A stretch of 64,000 nucleotides of DNA from [Actinomadura] parvosata subsp. kistnae. GTDB lineage: Bacteria > Actinomycetota > Actinomycetes > Streptosporangiales > Streptosporangiaceae. Both the position numbers and the translations under genes were made by a program. The notes beneath the pieces are model-generated. The model made no database searches, was not told where the DNA came from, and worked only from the letters and a program-made list of their open reading frames with translations. Where the stretch lies: contig NZ_OOHJ01000018.1 in the NCBI RefSeq assembly GCF_900323885.1, forward strand, positions 4,079,001-4,143,000, given 5' to 3'. Positions 7,800 through 16,854 of this stretch are shown piece after piece (the stretch's first letter is position 1; each line of letters opens with the position of its first letter).

Positions 7800-9227
7800 A
7801 TGGACTTCAAGGTCGCAGACCTTTCACTTGCCGACTTCGGCCGTAAGGAAATCCGGCTCGCCGAGCACGAGATGCCCGGCCTCATGGCGGTTCGCAAGGA
7901 GTACGCGGCCTCCCAGCCCCTTCGCGGCGCGAAGATCATGGGCTCCCTGCACATGACGATCCAGACGGCCGTCCTCATCGAGACGCTGGTCGCCCTGGGC
8001 GCCGAGGTGCGCTGGGTGAGCTGCAACATCTTCTCCACCCAGGACCACGCCGCCGCCGCGGTCGTTGTCGGCCCCGACGGCACCGTCGACGACCCCAAGG
8101 GCGTGCCGGTGTTCGCCTGGAAGGGCGAGACGCTGGAGGAGTACTGGTGGTGCACCGAGCAGGCCCTCACCTGGCCCAATGGTGACGCCCCCAACATGAT
8201 CCTCGACGACGGCGGCGACGCGACCCTGCTCGTCCACAAGGGCGCCGAATACGAGAAGGCCGGCGCCGTACCCCCGGCGACCGCTGAAGACCCGGAGGAG
8301 TGGCACGTCATCATCGACCTGCTCACCCGCACGGTCGGCGCCGACAAGAAGTGGACCCGGATCGCCGAGAGCATCAAGGGCGTCACCGAGGAGACCACGA
8401 CCGGCGTGCACCGCCTGTACGAGATGCACAAGAACGGCCAGCTCCTCTTCCCGGCGATCAACGTCAACGACTCGGTCACCAAGTCGAAGTTCGACAACAA
8501 GTACGGCTGCCGCCACTCCGTCATCGACGGCCTCAACCGCGCCACCGACGTGCTCATCGGCGGCAAGGTGGCCGTGGTCTGCGGCTACGGCGACGTCGGC
8601 AAGGGCTGCGCCGACGCGCTGCGCGGCCAGGGCGCCCGCGTCATCGTCACCGAGATCGACCCGATCTGCGCGCTCCAGGCGGCCATGGACGGCTTCCAGG
8701 TGACGACGCTGGACGAGGTCGTCGGCATCGCCGACATCTTCGTGACCTGCACGGGCAACTTCAACATCATCACCGCCGAGCACATGGCGAAGATGAAGCA
8801 CCAGGCGATCGTGTCCAACATCGGCCACTTCGACAACGAGATCGACATGGCCGGCCTGGCGAAGACCCCCGGCATCGTCAAGAACAACATCAAGCCGCAG
8901 GTCGACGAGTGGGTCTTCGAGGACGGCCACTCGATCATCGTGCTCGCCGAGGGCCGCCTGATGAACCTGGGCTGCGCCACCGGCCACCCCAGCTTCGTCA
9001 TGTCCAACTCGTTCACCAACCAGGTGATCGCGCAGATCGAGCTGTTCACGAAGACCAGCGAGTACCCGATCGGCGTCTACACGCTGCCGAAGCACCTGGA
9101 CGAGAAGGTCGCCCGCCTGCACCTCGACGCGCTGGGCGTCAAGCTCACCGAGCTGACGAAGGAGCAGGCCGCCTACATCGGCGTCCACGTCGAGGGCCCG
9201 TACAAGTCGGACCACTACCGGTACTGA
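7800..9227 (+). CDS. ahcY: Adenosylhomocysteinase (S-adenosylhomocysteine hydrolase), long type
   Basis: The 475-residue NAD-dependent cytosolic enzyme splits S-adenosylhomocysteine into adenosine and homocysteine, removing the inhibitory by-product of SAM methylation. Substrate-site residues are visible: LHMTIQTA (His/Thr), EETTTGVHRL (Glu) and NDSVTKSKFDNKYG (Lys, Asp, Asn). A GYGDVGKGCA NAD-binding loop, NIGHFD and TGHPSFVMSNSF follow, and the C-terminal KSDHYRY reaches into the partner subunit in known structures. It carries the long-type insertion near residues 150-190. The ATG at 7800 follows GAGGGG. A strong hairpin follows the stop. Confidence 0.97.
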   Translation: MDFKVADLSLADFGRKEIRLAEHEMPGLMAVRKEYAASQPLRGAKIMGSLHMTIQTAVLIETLVALGAEVRWVSCNIFSTQDHAAAAVVVGPDGTVDDPKGVPVFAWKGETLEEYWWCTEQALTWPNGDAPNMILDDGGDATLLVHKGAEYEKAGAVPPATAEDPEEWHVIIDLLTRTVGADKKWTRIAESIKGVTEETTTGVHRLYEMHKNGQLLFPAINVNDSVTKSKFDNKYGCRHSVIDGLNRATDVLIGGKVAVVCGYGDVGKGCADALRGQGARVIVTEIDPICALQAAMDGFQVTTLDEVVGIADIFVTCTGNFNIITAEHMAKMKHQAIVSNIGHFDNEIDMAGLAKTPGIVKNNIKPQVDEWVFEDGHSIIVLAEGRLMNLGCATGHPSFVMSNSFTNQVIAQIELFTKTSEYPIGVYTLPKHLDEKVARLHLDALGVKLTELTKEQAAYIGVHVEGPYKSDHYRY

Positions 9228-9235
9228 ACCCTCAT

Positions 9236-9278
9236 GGGAAGAAGCTCCGGGAGATTCACCTCTCGGAGCTTTCCCTTC
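9236..9278 (+). terminator. Hairpin terminator after ahcY
   Basis: GAAGCTCC (9241-9248) pairs with GGAGCTTTC (9265-9273), and an inner GAGA/TCTC extends the stem around the loop TTCACC. The flanking GGGAAG and TCCC can lengthen it. A pyrimidine-rich CCCTTCTTCC follows. It starts 9 bp after the ahcY stop and separates ahcY from its paralog. Confidence 0.7.
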
Positions 9279-9416
9279 TTCCTGTTGTACGGCAGAGCCG
9301 GGGTTACCCGCACGCGCCGACGTCACCTCCGCCCGTCATGGCCGGTCGTGAAGGCTCACGGGCCGGGCGCCGTGACGAGCGTGCCCCTGGCCGTCTTCTT
9401 CGGTTTAAGGTTGGCC

Positions 9417-10652
9417 ATGGACCTCAGTGAAAGCGGTGAGCGGCAGATCTCCTGGGCCGCCCGCTCGATGCCGGTGCTCACGGCGATCGGTGAGCGGTTC
9501 GCGGTGGAGCGGCCGCTCGACGGGCTGAGGATCGCGGCCTGCCTGCACGTCACCGCGGAGACGGCGGTGCTGCTGGGGGCGTTGAAGGCGGGCGGGGCGG
9601 AGATCGCGCTGGCCGCGTCCAATCCGCTGTCGACCCAGGACGACGTGGCGCAGGCGCTGCGCGAGTACGGGATCGCGGTGCACGCGCGGGCCGGCGTCGA
9701 TCGGGCGACCTACTACCGGCACATCCACCAGGCGCTCGACCTGGGGCCGGAGCTGGTGCTCGACGACGGGTGCGACCTGGTGAACATCCTGCACACCGAG
9801 CGGACGGACCTGCTCGACGGGGTGAGCGGCGGGTGCGAGGAGACCACGACGGGGATCATCCGGCTGCGGCAGATGGCGGCGGAGAAGGCGTTGCGGTTCC
9901 CGGTGGTGGCGGTGAACGACACCCGTACGAAGCGCATGTTCGACAACCGGTACGGGACCGGGCAGTCGACGCTGGACGGCATCATGCGGGCCACGAACAC
10001 GATGCTGGCCGGGCGGACCGTGGTGGTGGCGGGGTTCGGCTACTGCGGGCGGGGGGTGGCCGAGCGGGCGAAGGGGTTCGGGGCGCGGGTGATCGTGACC
10101 GAGATCGACGCGGTGAAGGCCCTCGACGCGACCCTGCAGGGCTACGAGGTGCGGCCGATGGCGCAGGCGGCGCTGCTGGGCGACCTGTTCATCACGGTGA
10201 CCGGCAACCGCGACGTGATCAGGGCGGAGCACCTGTCGGTGATGCGCGACGGGGCGATCCTGGCCAACGCGGGGCACTTCGACGTGGAGATCGACGTGCG
10301 GGCGCTGGACGAGCTGGCCCACGAGGTGCACCGGGGCGTGCGGCCCAACACCGACGAGTACGTCATGCCCGACGGGCGGCGGCTCCTGCTGCTCGCGGAG
10401 GGGCGGCTGGTCAACCTCACCGCGGCGGAGGGGCATCCGGCGGCCGTCATGGACATGTCGTTCTCGGCGCAGGCGCTCGCGGTGGCGTGGCTGGCCGGCG
10501 AGCGGGCCGGGCTGGCGCCGGGCGTCTACGACGTGCCCGAGGAGATCGACCACGAGGTGGCCAGGCTCAAGCTCGCCGCCGCCGGCATCGGCATCGACCT
10601 GCTCACGGCCGAGCAGGAGGACTACCTGCACTCCTGGCGCTCCGGCTCATGA
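9417..10652 (+). CDS. Adenosylhomocysteinase paralog, short (archaeal-like) type
   Basis: The 411-residue paralog of the preceding ahcY keeps the catalytic set: LHVTAETA, CEETTTGIIRL, NDTRTKRMFDNRYG, the NAD loop GFGYCGRGV, NAGHFDVEID and EGHPAAVMDMSFSAQ. It lacks the long-type insertion and the C-terminal KxxHYRY tail, ending in YLHSWRSGS. The form EGHPAAVMDMSF resembles archaeal and thermophile enzymes. Those accept SAH or, in some archaea, S-inosylhomocysteine, so the substrate is open. The ATG at 9417 has AAGG upstream, and in-frame codons before it look non-coding. It has its own 190-bp upstream region. Its 3' end overlaps the DUF305 gene by 6 bp. Confidence 0.85.
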   Translation: MDLSESGERQISWAARSMPVLTAIGERFAVERPLDGLRIAACLHVTAETAVLLGALKAGGAEIALAASNPLSTQDDVAQALREYGIAVHARAGVDRATYYRHIHQALDLGPELVLDDGCDLVNILHTERTDLLDGVSGGCEETTTGIIRLRQMAAEKALRFPVVAVNDTRTKRMFDNRYGTGQSTLDGIMRATNTMLAGRTVVVAGFGYCGRGVAERAKGFGARVIVTEIDAVKALDATLQGYEVRPMAQAALLGDLFITVTGNRDVIRAEHLSVMRDGAILANAGHFDVEIDVRALDELAHEVHRGVRPNTDEYVMPDGRRLLLLAEGRLVNLTAAEGHPAAVMDMSFSAQALAVAWLAGERAGLAPGVYDVPEEIDHEVARLKLAAAGIGIDLLTAEQEDYLHSWRSGS

Positions 10653-11291
10653 CGTGGACTGCGTGGATTGCATGGCCTGCATGCGGCGGATCTCGGCGGC
10701 CTGCTCCACGCTGACGTCGGTGGCCAGCTCCTCGATCCTGATGTGGGCCCCGCCCGTCAGCACCTGCTTCGACATCTCGATCGCGCCCAGATGGTGGTTG
10801 ATCATGAGCTGCAGGAACATCCGGTCGAACTCCTTGCCCTTGGCGGCCTTCAACGCCTCCAGCTGCTCGGGCGTGGCCATGCCGGGCATGCCGTCGTGCC
10901 GGGCGTGATGGGCGGGCACCGTCTGCTCCTGCTCCCGCAGCCAGGTGGTCATGAACTGGATCTCGGGGCCCTGAACGTCCTGGATGCGGTCGGCCAGGCT
11001 CTGGAGCTGGGGGGATTCGGCGCGGTTGGGGGCGAGCAGCGCCATGTCGACGGCCTGCCGGTGGTGGACGATCATGTTCTGAACGTAGGTGACGTCCGCG
11101 GCGTTGGCGGTGGCGGAGGGCACGGCGGTGGCGGCCTCCGCGGGGGAGAGGGTTCTGGCCTGCTCGCCCGGGCGGCCCGGCGCGATGACGGGCGCCGACG
11201 AGCCGGCCTGGGGGGTCTGCGGGGCCGGGTCGGGGCTGCAGCCTGAGAGGGCGACGGCCAGGGCCACGACGACGACGGGCGCAGCGCGCAC
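10647..11291 (-). CDS. DUF305 domain lipoprotein
   Basis: The 214-residue protein begins with a lipoprotein signal peptide ending in the lipobox LSGC (Cys about 18), then a Pro/Ala-rich linker and a helical DUF305 domain. The domain has the two hallmark repeats MIVHHRQAVDMA and LMINHHLGAIEM, so it is His- and Met-rich, together with a HHARHDGMPGM stretch. Members are often found near copper genes and are thought to bind metal in the cell envelope; the exact function is unknown. It converges on and slightly overlaps the ahcY paralog. Confidence 0.88.
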   Translation of the reverse strand: MRAAPVVVVALAVALSGCSPDPAPQTPQAGSSAPVIAPGRPGEQARTLSPAEAATAVPSATANAADVTYVQNMIVHHRQAVDMALLAPNRAESPQLQSLADRIQDVQGPEIQFMTTWLREQEQTVPAHHARHDGMPGMATPEQLEALKAAKGKEFDRMFLQLMINHHLGAIEMSKQVLTGGAHIRIEELATDVSVEQAAEIRRMQAMQSTQSTS

Positions 11292-11454
11292 TCAGCCTCC
11301 TGACTGAACCGGGTACGGCATGCGCACTCTAGGTGAAATCCGTTGTAAACGAAAGGGGTCGAATCGCAACAAAAATTGACATGTTGGACGCTGGCCGACG
11401 AAGCCGAGAAGGGTGAGGATTGCGTAGATTTATGCCCCCTTTATAGGAGGTTGC

Positions 11455-12858
11455 GTGTTAGGCCCCCGCAGAGCCCTCACCCTGGTGGCGGCGTTCGCCG
11501 TGCTGATGGGCGTCACCGCGCCCGTACAGGCGGCGGACATCCCGGCTCCCGGCGAGATCGTCATGAGTCCCAACATCAGGCACGTCACCAACGTGCCGAA
11601 ACCCGAGGCTCTGACCGACATCAACACCGACATGGCGTTCCAGGGTGACTACGCCTACGTCGGCAACTACTACGGCTTCTCCATCTACGACATCCGGAAC
11701 CCGAAGAAGACCTCGCTGGTCAGCTCCGTCGTCTGCCCCGGCGGGCAGATGGACGTGTCGGTCTACGGCGACCTGCTGATCGGCTCCGTCGACTCCTCCC
11801 GCAACGACGACTCGTGCAACAGCACCGGGCAGAGCGCCACGATCAAGGAGTCGTGGGAGGGGCTGCGCATCTTCGACATCTCCGACAAGAGCCACCCGCG
11901 CTACATCAAGTCCGTCGAGACCAACTGCGGCTCCCACACGCACACGCTGGTGCCCGACCGCCGGCGGCAGAGCGTCTACGTCTACGTCTCCTCCTACGGC
12001 CCCAGCGACACCTACCCCGACTGCAAGACCCCCCACGACCTCATCTCCATCGTCAAGGTGCCGCTGAGCGACCCCCAGGCCGCCGCAGTCGTCGCCACGC
12101 CCAACCTGTTCCCCGACGGCGGGTACCCCGGCGTGTCGCTGCCCTACCCCGACGGCAAGTCGGCCACCACGGGCTGCCACGACATCACGGCCTACCCGGA
12201 GAAGGGCATCGCGGCGGGCGCCTGCATGGGTGACGGCGTCCTGTTCGACATCCGCGACCCCGAGCGGCCCAGGATCACCGCGAGCGTGCGCGACGAGGTG
12301 AACTTCGCGTTCTGGCACTCCGCGACGTTCAACAACGACGGCAGCAAGGTGATCTTCACCGACGAGCTGGGCGGCGGCACCCGCGCGACCTGCAACGAGG
12401 CCATCGGGCCGAACCGGGGCGCCAACGCCTACTACGACATCGTCCGCGGCAAGCTCACGTTCAGGAGCTACTTCAAGATCTCCCGCTACCAGGCCGACAC
12501 CGAGAACTGCGTCGCCCACAACGGCTCCCTGATCCCCGTCAAGGGCCGCGACATCATGGTGCAGGCGTGGTACCAGGGCGGCATCTCCGTGGTCGACTTC
12601 ACCGACTCCGCGCACCCGCAGGAGATCGCCTACTTCGAGCGCGGCCCCGACAACACCGCCGGCCCGCTGTTCGGCGGCTTCTGGTCCGCCTACTACTACA
12701 ACGGCTACATCTACGGCTCCGACTTCCACCAGGGCCTGGACGTGCTGAAGATCAACGACTGGCGTACGAACCAGGCCAACGGCGTCAAGATGCGCTCGCT
12801 GAACGCGCAGACGCAGGCGTCGTACCCCGAGCGCGGCCACGGCCGCGACGACTGGTAG
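11455..12858 (+). CDS. Secreted LVIVD-repeat (beta-propeller) protein
   Basis: The 467-residue protein has a signal peptide (cleavage probably after VQA, about residue 29) and then repeated beta-propeller blades of LVIVD type, such as YVGNYYGFSIYDI, GLRIFDISD, GVLFDIRD, GISVVDF and GLDVLKI. Eight Cys residues are shared with the paralog downstream, suggesting disulfides in the exported form. Conserved His motifs are GSH, TGCHDIT, FWHSATF, VAHNGS and DFHQGLDVL. Function is unknown. The GTG start is preceded by an ideal AGGAGG at 11446-11450. A hairpin follows the gene. Confidence 0.85.
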   Translation: MLGPRRALTLVAAFAVLMGVTAPVQAADIPAPGEIVMSPNIRHVTNVPKPEALTDINTDMAFQGDYAYVGNYYGFSIYDIRNPKKTSLVSSVVCPGGQMDVSVYGDLLIGSVDSSRNDDSCNSTGQSATIKESWEGLRIFDISDKSHPRYIKSVETNCGSHTHTLVPDRRRQSVYVYVSSYGPSDTYPDCKTPHDLISIVKVPLSDPQAAAVVATPNLFPDGGYPGVSLPYPDGKSATTGCHDITAYPEKGIAAGACMGDGVLFDIRDPERPRITASVRDEVNFAFWHSATFNNDGSKVIFTDELGGGTRATCNEAIGPNRGANAYYDIVRGKLTFRSYFKISRYQADTENCVAHNGSLIPVKGRDIMVQAWYQGGISVVDFTDSAHPQEIAYFERGPDNTAGPLFGGFWSAYYYNGYIYGSDFHQGLDVLKINDWRTNQANGVKMRSLNAQTQASYPERGHGRDDW

Positions 12859-12867
12859 ATCGCCCGG

Positions 12868-12891
12868 CGGGGGCTCCGACCGGAGCCCCCG
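12868..12891 (+). terminator. Perfect 10-bp hairpin between the tandem propeller genes
   Basis: CGGGGGCTCC (12868-12877) and GGAGCCCCCG (12882-12891) form a perfect stem with a 4-nt loop 9 bp after the first gene's stop. No T-run follows, so it may act as a GC-type terminator or an mRNA stabiliser. Confidence 0.55.
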
Positions 12892-12957
12892 CTCCGCCGT
12901 TCCCGGCATCCGACCCGCACGTTCCCACCCGACGAACGTGATCAAGGAGGCTCCCGA

Positions 12958-14345
12958 GTGTCCCGATCCCGCCGCTCCCTCGTGCTCGCGGCGGTGGCCG
13001 CCGTCCTGGCCCTGTCAGGAATGCCCGCGCAGGCTGCCGACATCCCGCCGCCCGACACCGTGGTCACCAGCCCGAACGTGACCCACGTCCTGAACGTCCC
13101 CAAACCCGCCCCGATCGCCGCCACCATCAACACCGACCTCGCCTTCCAGGGCGACTACGCCTACGTCGGCAACTACGGTGGCTTCTCCATCTACGACATC
13201 AGCAACCCCAAGAAGGTGACGCCGGTCAGCTCCGTCGTCTGCCCCGGCGCCCAGATGGACGTGTCCGTCTACGGCGACCTGCTGTTCACCGCCGTCGACT
13301 CCTCACGCAACAACGACTCGTGCAGCAGCACCGGGCAGAGCGCGTCGATCAAGGAGTCGTGGGAGGGCGTCCGCATCTTCGACGTCTCCGACAAGACCAA
13401 CCCGCGCTACATCAAGTCCGTCGAGACGAACTGCGGCTCCCACACGCTGACGCTGGTGCCCGGCAAGGGCCGCGACCGGCTCAGGAACGTCTACATCTAC
13501 GTGTCGTCGTACCTGCCGGCCGACAACTTCCCCGACTGCGCGCCGCCGCACGACAAGATCTCCATCATCAAGGTGCCGCTCAGGGACCCGGCCGCCGCCG
13601 CGGTCGCCTCGACCCCGTCGTCTTCCCCGACGGCGGCAACGAGACCCAGCCCGGCCTGCTCCTGCCGACCACCGGCTGCCATGACATCACCGTCTACGCC
13701 GAGAAGGACATCGCGGCTGGCGCGTGCATGGGCGACGGCGTGCTGTTCGACATCTCCGACCGGCTCAACCCCAAGGTCACCGCCAGGACCACCGACCCGA
13801 ACTTCGCGTTCTGGCACTCCGCCACCTTCAGCAACGACGCCAGGAAGGTCGTCTTCACCGACGAGCTCGGCGGCGGCGGCGCGGCCACCTGCAACGAGGC
13901 CACCGGCCCCAACCGCGGTGCGGACGCGATCTACGAGATCGTGAAGGGGCAGCTCGTGTTCAAGAGCTACTTCAAGATCTCCCGCTACCAGGCCGACAGC
14001 GAGAACTGCGTGGCGCACAACGGCTCGCTCATCCCCGTCAAGGGCCGCGACATCATGGTGCAGGCCTGGTACATGGGCGGCGTGTCCATCTGGGACTTCA
14101 CCGACGGCGCCCGGCCCAGGGAGATCGGGTACTTCGACCGCGGGCCCCGCGCCGACGGCAGCGGCGGGGGCGTCTGGTCCGCCTACTACTACAACGGCTA
14201 CATCTACGGGGCCGACTTCCACCACGGCCTCGACGTCCTGAAGATCAGCGACCCGCTCACGGACAGCGCCAGGTTCGTGCGTACCGACCGGCTGAACACC
14301 CAGACCCAGGAGTCGTACCGCGGCCGGGGCCACGGGCACGGCTGA
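12958..14345 (+). pseudogene. Second secreted LVIVD-repeat protein, single-base frameshift
   Basis: This tandem paralog of the previous gene has a GTG start after AAGGAGG (12944-12950) and a signal peptide ending MPAQAAD. The reading frame is intact to about residue 218, where it leaves the homologous frame at a run of four C at 13613-13616. One extra C would restore it and join the second frame (VVFPDGGNETQPG... to the stop at 14345). The repaired product would be 462 residues, close to the 467 of the paralog, with all eight Cys and the His motifs preserved. No other lesion is seen, so this is a very recent mutation, a sequencing error or a slippage site. Confidence 0.85.
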
Positions 14346-14354
14346 CCCGGGCCT

Positions 14355-15338
14355 TCACTGAGGCGGCGCGAACCCGCCCGGGGTCGCCTTCGGCGGCTCC
14401 GGCGCGGGCGCGGGCGGGGCCGGCGGCGCGGTGTACGGCCCCGGCTGCGCGTACGTCGGAGGCGGCGGCGGGAGCGGCACCGGCTGTCCGGCCGGCGCCG
14501 GCTGCGCATACGGCCCCTGGGCGGAGTAGGGGCCCTGGGGCGCGTACGGGCCCTGTGGGGCGTACGGGCCCTGCTGGGGTTGCCCGTTGCCCAGGCGTTG
14601 CGCGAAGCGGGCCTGCTCGCGGCGGCGCCGCTCCGCCAGCACGGCGCTCAGGTACGCGTGCGCCGGCACCCCGCCGGGGGCGGCGGGCGAGACGAAGGAC
14701 GCCATCTGCGTGGCGATCCGCACCCCCATCTCGTGCTGCACCTGCGGCGTCAGGTCGTGCCAGCGCGTCAGGTACTGACGGGCGGCCTGCGCCACCTCGT
14801 CCGGCAGCTGGGACAGCTCCAGCGTGGCCGCCCAGCTCGCCAGCTGCGGCGGCATGACGATGACCTGCCCGGCGTCGCGCGGCGCCCGCTCGGAGATCAC
14901 GATCGTGCCCGCGAACACGTCACCGAGCCGCTTGCCCCGCTGCGAGACCAGCGACGCGATCAACGCCGGCGCCCCCGAGAACATCCAGAACTCCACGACC
15001 CCGGCCAGCCCCCGGAACAGCGCCTGGCGGAAACGCTCGGGGCTGCCGTCGTCGCCCACCACCCGCAGCCCCAGCGCGAGCTTGCCGAGGGTGCGGCCCC
15101 TGCTGAGCGTCTCGAAGATCACCGGATAGCCGACCAGCACCAGCACGACCAGGACCACCATCACGGCCCCGAACATCGCGACATCGGTGACGGCGGCGAA
15201 CGCCCCTAACAGGGCGTAGGCCGCGATCAACACGGTGAGCTGCACGGCCATGTCGATGATGATCGCCAGGGCCCGGGAGGGCATCTGGGCCACCCGCACT
15301 TCGACGACGACCGCGTCGCCGGTCACAACCTCCGACAT
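14355..15338 (-). CDS. RDD family membrane protein with Pro/Gln-rich tail
   Basis: The 327-residue protein has an N-terminal RDD domain (about 15-150) with three hydrophobic segments and the motifs RALAIIIDM and RGRTLGKLALGLRVV. A soluble middle part follows (about 160-235), then a tail of repeated QGPYAP units and Pro runs. RDD proteins are integral membrane proteins of mostly unknown role; some act as sodium/proton antiporters. It is divergent from the SpoIIM-family gene 51 bp away, a pairing common next to mtrAB-linked MoxR/DUF58 clusters in actinobacteria. Confidence 0.88.
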   Translation of the reverse strand: MSEVVTGDAVVVEVRVAQMPSRALAIIIDMAVQLTVLIAAYALLGAFAAVTDVAMFGAVMVVLVVLVLVGYPVIFETLSRGRTLGKLALGLRVVGDDGSPERFRQALFRGLAGVVEFWMFSGAPALIASLVSQRGKRLGDVFAGTIVISERAPRDAGQVIVMPPQLASWAATLELSQLPDEVAQAARQYLTRWHDLTPQVQHEMGVRIATQMASFVSPAAPGGVPAHAYLSAVLAERRRREQARFAQRLGNGQPQQGPYAPQGPYAPQGPYSAQGPYAQPAPAGQPVPLPPPPPTYAQPGPYTAPPAPPAPAPEPPKATPGGFAPPQ

Positions 15339-15389
15339 ATGTGGAGCCTAACGGCAATGTCCAGGTGATCGAGCGGCCAGAATGTTCGG

Positions 15390-16382
15390 GTGGACATCGA
15401 TGCGTTCGTCACAGCACACCGCCCCGTGTGGGACCGGCTCGACCACCTGGTCAAGAACCGCTCCTCGCTGACCGGCACCGAGGTGGACGAGCTGGTGGAG
15501 CTCTACCAGCGGGTGGCCACGCACCTGTCCATGGTGCGCTCGTCGTCGAAGGACCCTTTGCTGGTGGGCCGGCTGTCGGCGCTGGTGGCCAGGGCCAGGT
15601 CCGCCGTCACCGGCGCGCACACGCCGGCCTGGCGCGAGGTGACCCGCTTCTTCACCGTGTCGTTCCCCGTCGTGGCCTACCGGGCGCGGTGGTGGTGGCT
15701 GGCCGTCACGGCGGCGTTCCTGGTGGTGTCGTGGGTGATGGGCGCCTGGGTCGCGGCCAACCCCGACGTGCAGGCCACGATCGCCAGCCCCGACGAGATC
15801 ACCCAGCTCGTCAACGAGGACTTCGCCGACTACTACTCGGAGAACCCGGCCGCCTCCTTCGCCGGCCGCGTCTGGACGAACAACGCGTGGGTGGCGGCCC
15901 AGATGATCATGTATGCCGTCCTGCTCGGGCTGCCGATCCCGTACGCGCTCTACGCCAACGCCGAGAACGTCGCCGTCTCCGGCGGCCTCATGGCCTCCAG
16001 GGACAAGCTCGACATCTTCTTCGGCCTCATCCTGCCCCACGGGCTGCTGGAGCTGACCGCCATCTTCCTCGCGGCCGCCGTCGGCCTGCGCCTCGGCTGG
16101 ACCGTCATCGACCCCGGGCCGCGCCGCCGCATCGAGGCGCTGGCCGAGCAGGGGCGGGCGGTGATGAGCGTGGCGATGGGGCTGGTCGTGGTGCTGTTCG
16201 TGTCGGGCCTGATCGAGGCGTTCGTCACCCCGTCGGGGCTGCCCACGTGGGCGCGCGTCGGCATCGGGGTGCTCGCCGAGGTGGTCTTCATCGCGTACGT
16301 CATCGTCTTCGGACGGCGGGCGCTGCGCGAGAACGAGACCGGCGACATCGAACGCGCCCCGGACGTCGCCCCAACCGCCTGA
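15390..16382 (+). CDS. Stage II sporulation protein M (SpoIIM) family membrane protein
   Basis: The 330-residue protein has a soluble N-terminal helical part (about 1-95) and then about five to six membrane segments, with the SpoIIM-type stretch WTNNAWVAAQMIMYAVLLG followed by GLILPHGLLELTAIFLAAA. In Bacillus, SpoIIM works in septal wall remodelling during engulfment; actinobacterial relatives are uncharacterised and usually sit with RDD, MoxR and DUF58 genes, as here. The GTG start was chosen for the match MDIDAFV. No clear ribosome-binding site is visible, so a leaderless transcript is possible. Confidence 0.87.
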   Translation: MDIDAFVTAHRPVWDRLDHLVKNRSSLTGTEVDELVELYQRVATHLSMVRSSSKDPLLVGRLSALVARARSAVTGAHTPAWREVTRFFTVSFPVVAYRARWWWLAVTAAFLVVSWVMGAWVAANPDVQATIASPDEITQLVNEDFADYYSENPAASFAGRVWTNNAWVAAQMIMYAVLLGLPIPYALYANAENVAVSGGLMASRDKLDIFFGLILPHGLLELTAIFLAAAVGLRLGWTVIDPGPRRRIEALAEQGRAVMSVAMGLVVVLFVSGLIEAFVTPSGLPTWARVGIGVLAEVVFIAYVIVFGRRALRENETGDIERAPDVAPTA

Positions 16383-16854
16383 CCCCGCCCCCTCCCGGGC
16401 GAGGTCCCACGCCCCTCGGCCGTACTCCGGTGCGGTCTTTTGGAGAAGGGGAGGGGCCGCCTCCAGCCCGCTACCTCGGTCCCCGTCCTAGGGTCCGCCG
16501 CCTCCGCTCCCGGCGCCTCCGCCCGAGGCACCTCCAGCGCTCCGCACCTCTGGCCGGCCACCCTCTCCCGGCCGCGCCCGTGGCGCCTGCGCTCGTGGCG
16601 CCTCTGGACGGCTGCCCCTCTCCCGGGCGAGGTCCCACGCCCCTCGGCCGTACTTCGGCGCGGTCCACCACCCCCTCTCCCGCCGTACTCCGGTGCGGTC
16701 CTTTAGGGGGAAGGGGGCGGCGGAGGCGGGCCGGGAGAGGGTGGCCGGCCAGAGGCGCCTCGGGCGGAGGCAGCGAGGCGGACGGGTCGGGGCGGAGGCG
16801 GCGGGCGGGGCCCTGGACGGGGACGGGGGCGGAGGCCCCGGGGCCGGGGGTGGG
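16383..16854. repeat. Gene-free stretch with ~48-bp direct repeats
   Basis: The convergent gap between the SpoIIM and DUF58 genes (472 bp) has a direct repeat of about 48-50 bp at 16390-16437 and 16614-16665. Both contain GGGCGAGGTCCCACGCCCC and then CCGTACTxCGGxGCGGTC. A third, shorter copy (CCGTACTCCGGTGCGGTC) is at 16683-16700. The stretch between them is made of CTCCGCTCC/GGCGCCTCCG-type low-complexity units. All frames are open because of GC content, but I see no coding signature. T-rich CTTTTGG and CCTTTAGG after copies one and three could mark terminators. Confidence 0.7.

Noticed and set aside
12958..13944. The second propeller gene as a complete 328-residue protein
   Set aside because: After about residue 218 this frame becomes Ser/Pro/Thr-rich and loses the homology that continues in the neighbouring frame, so the tail is a frameshift product.
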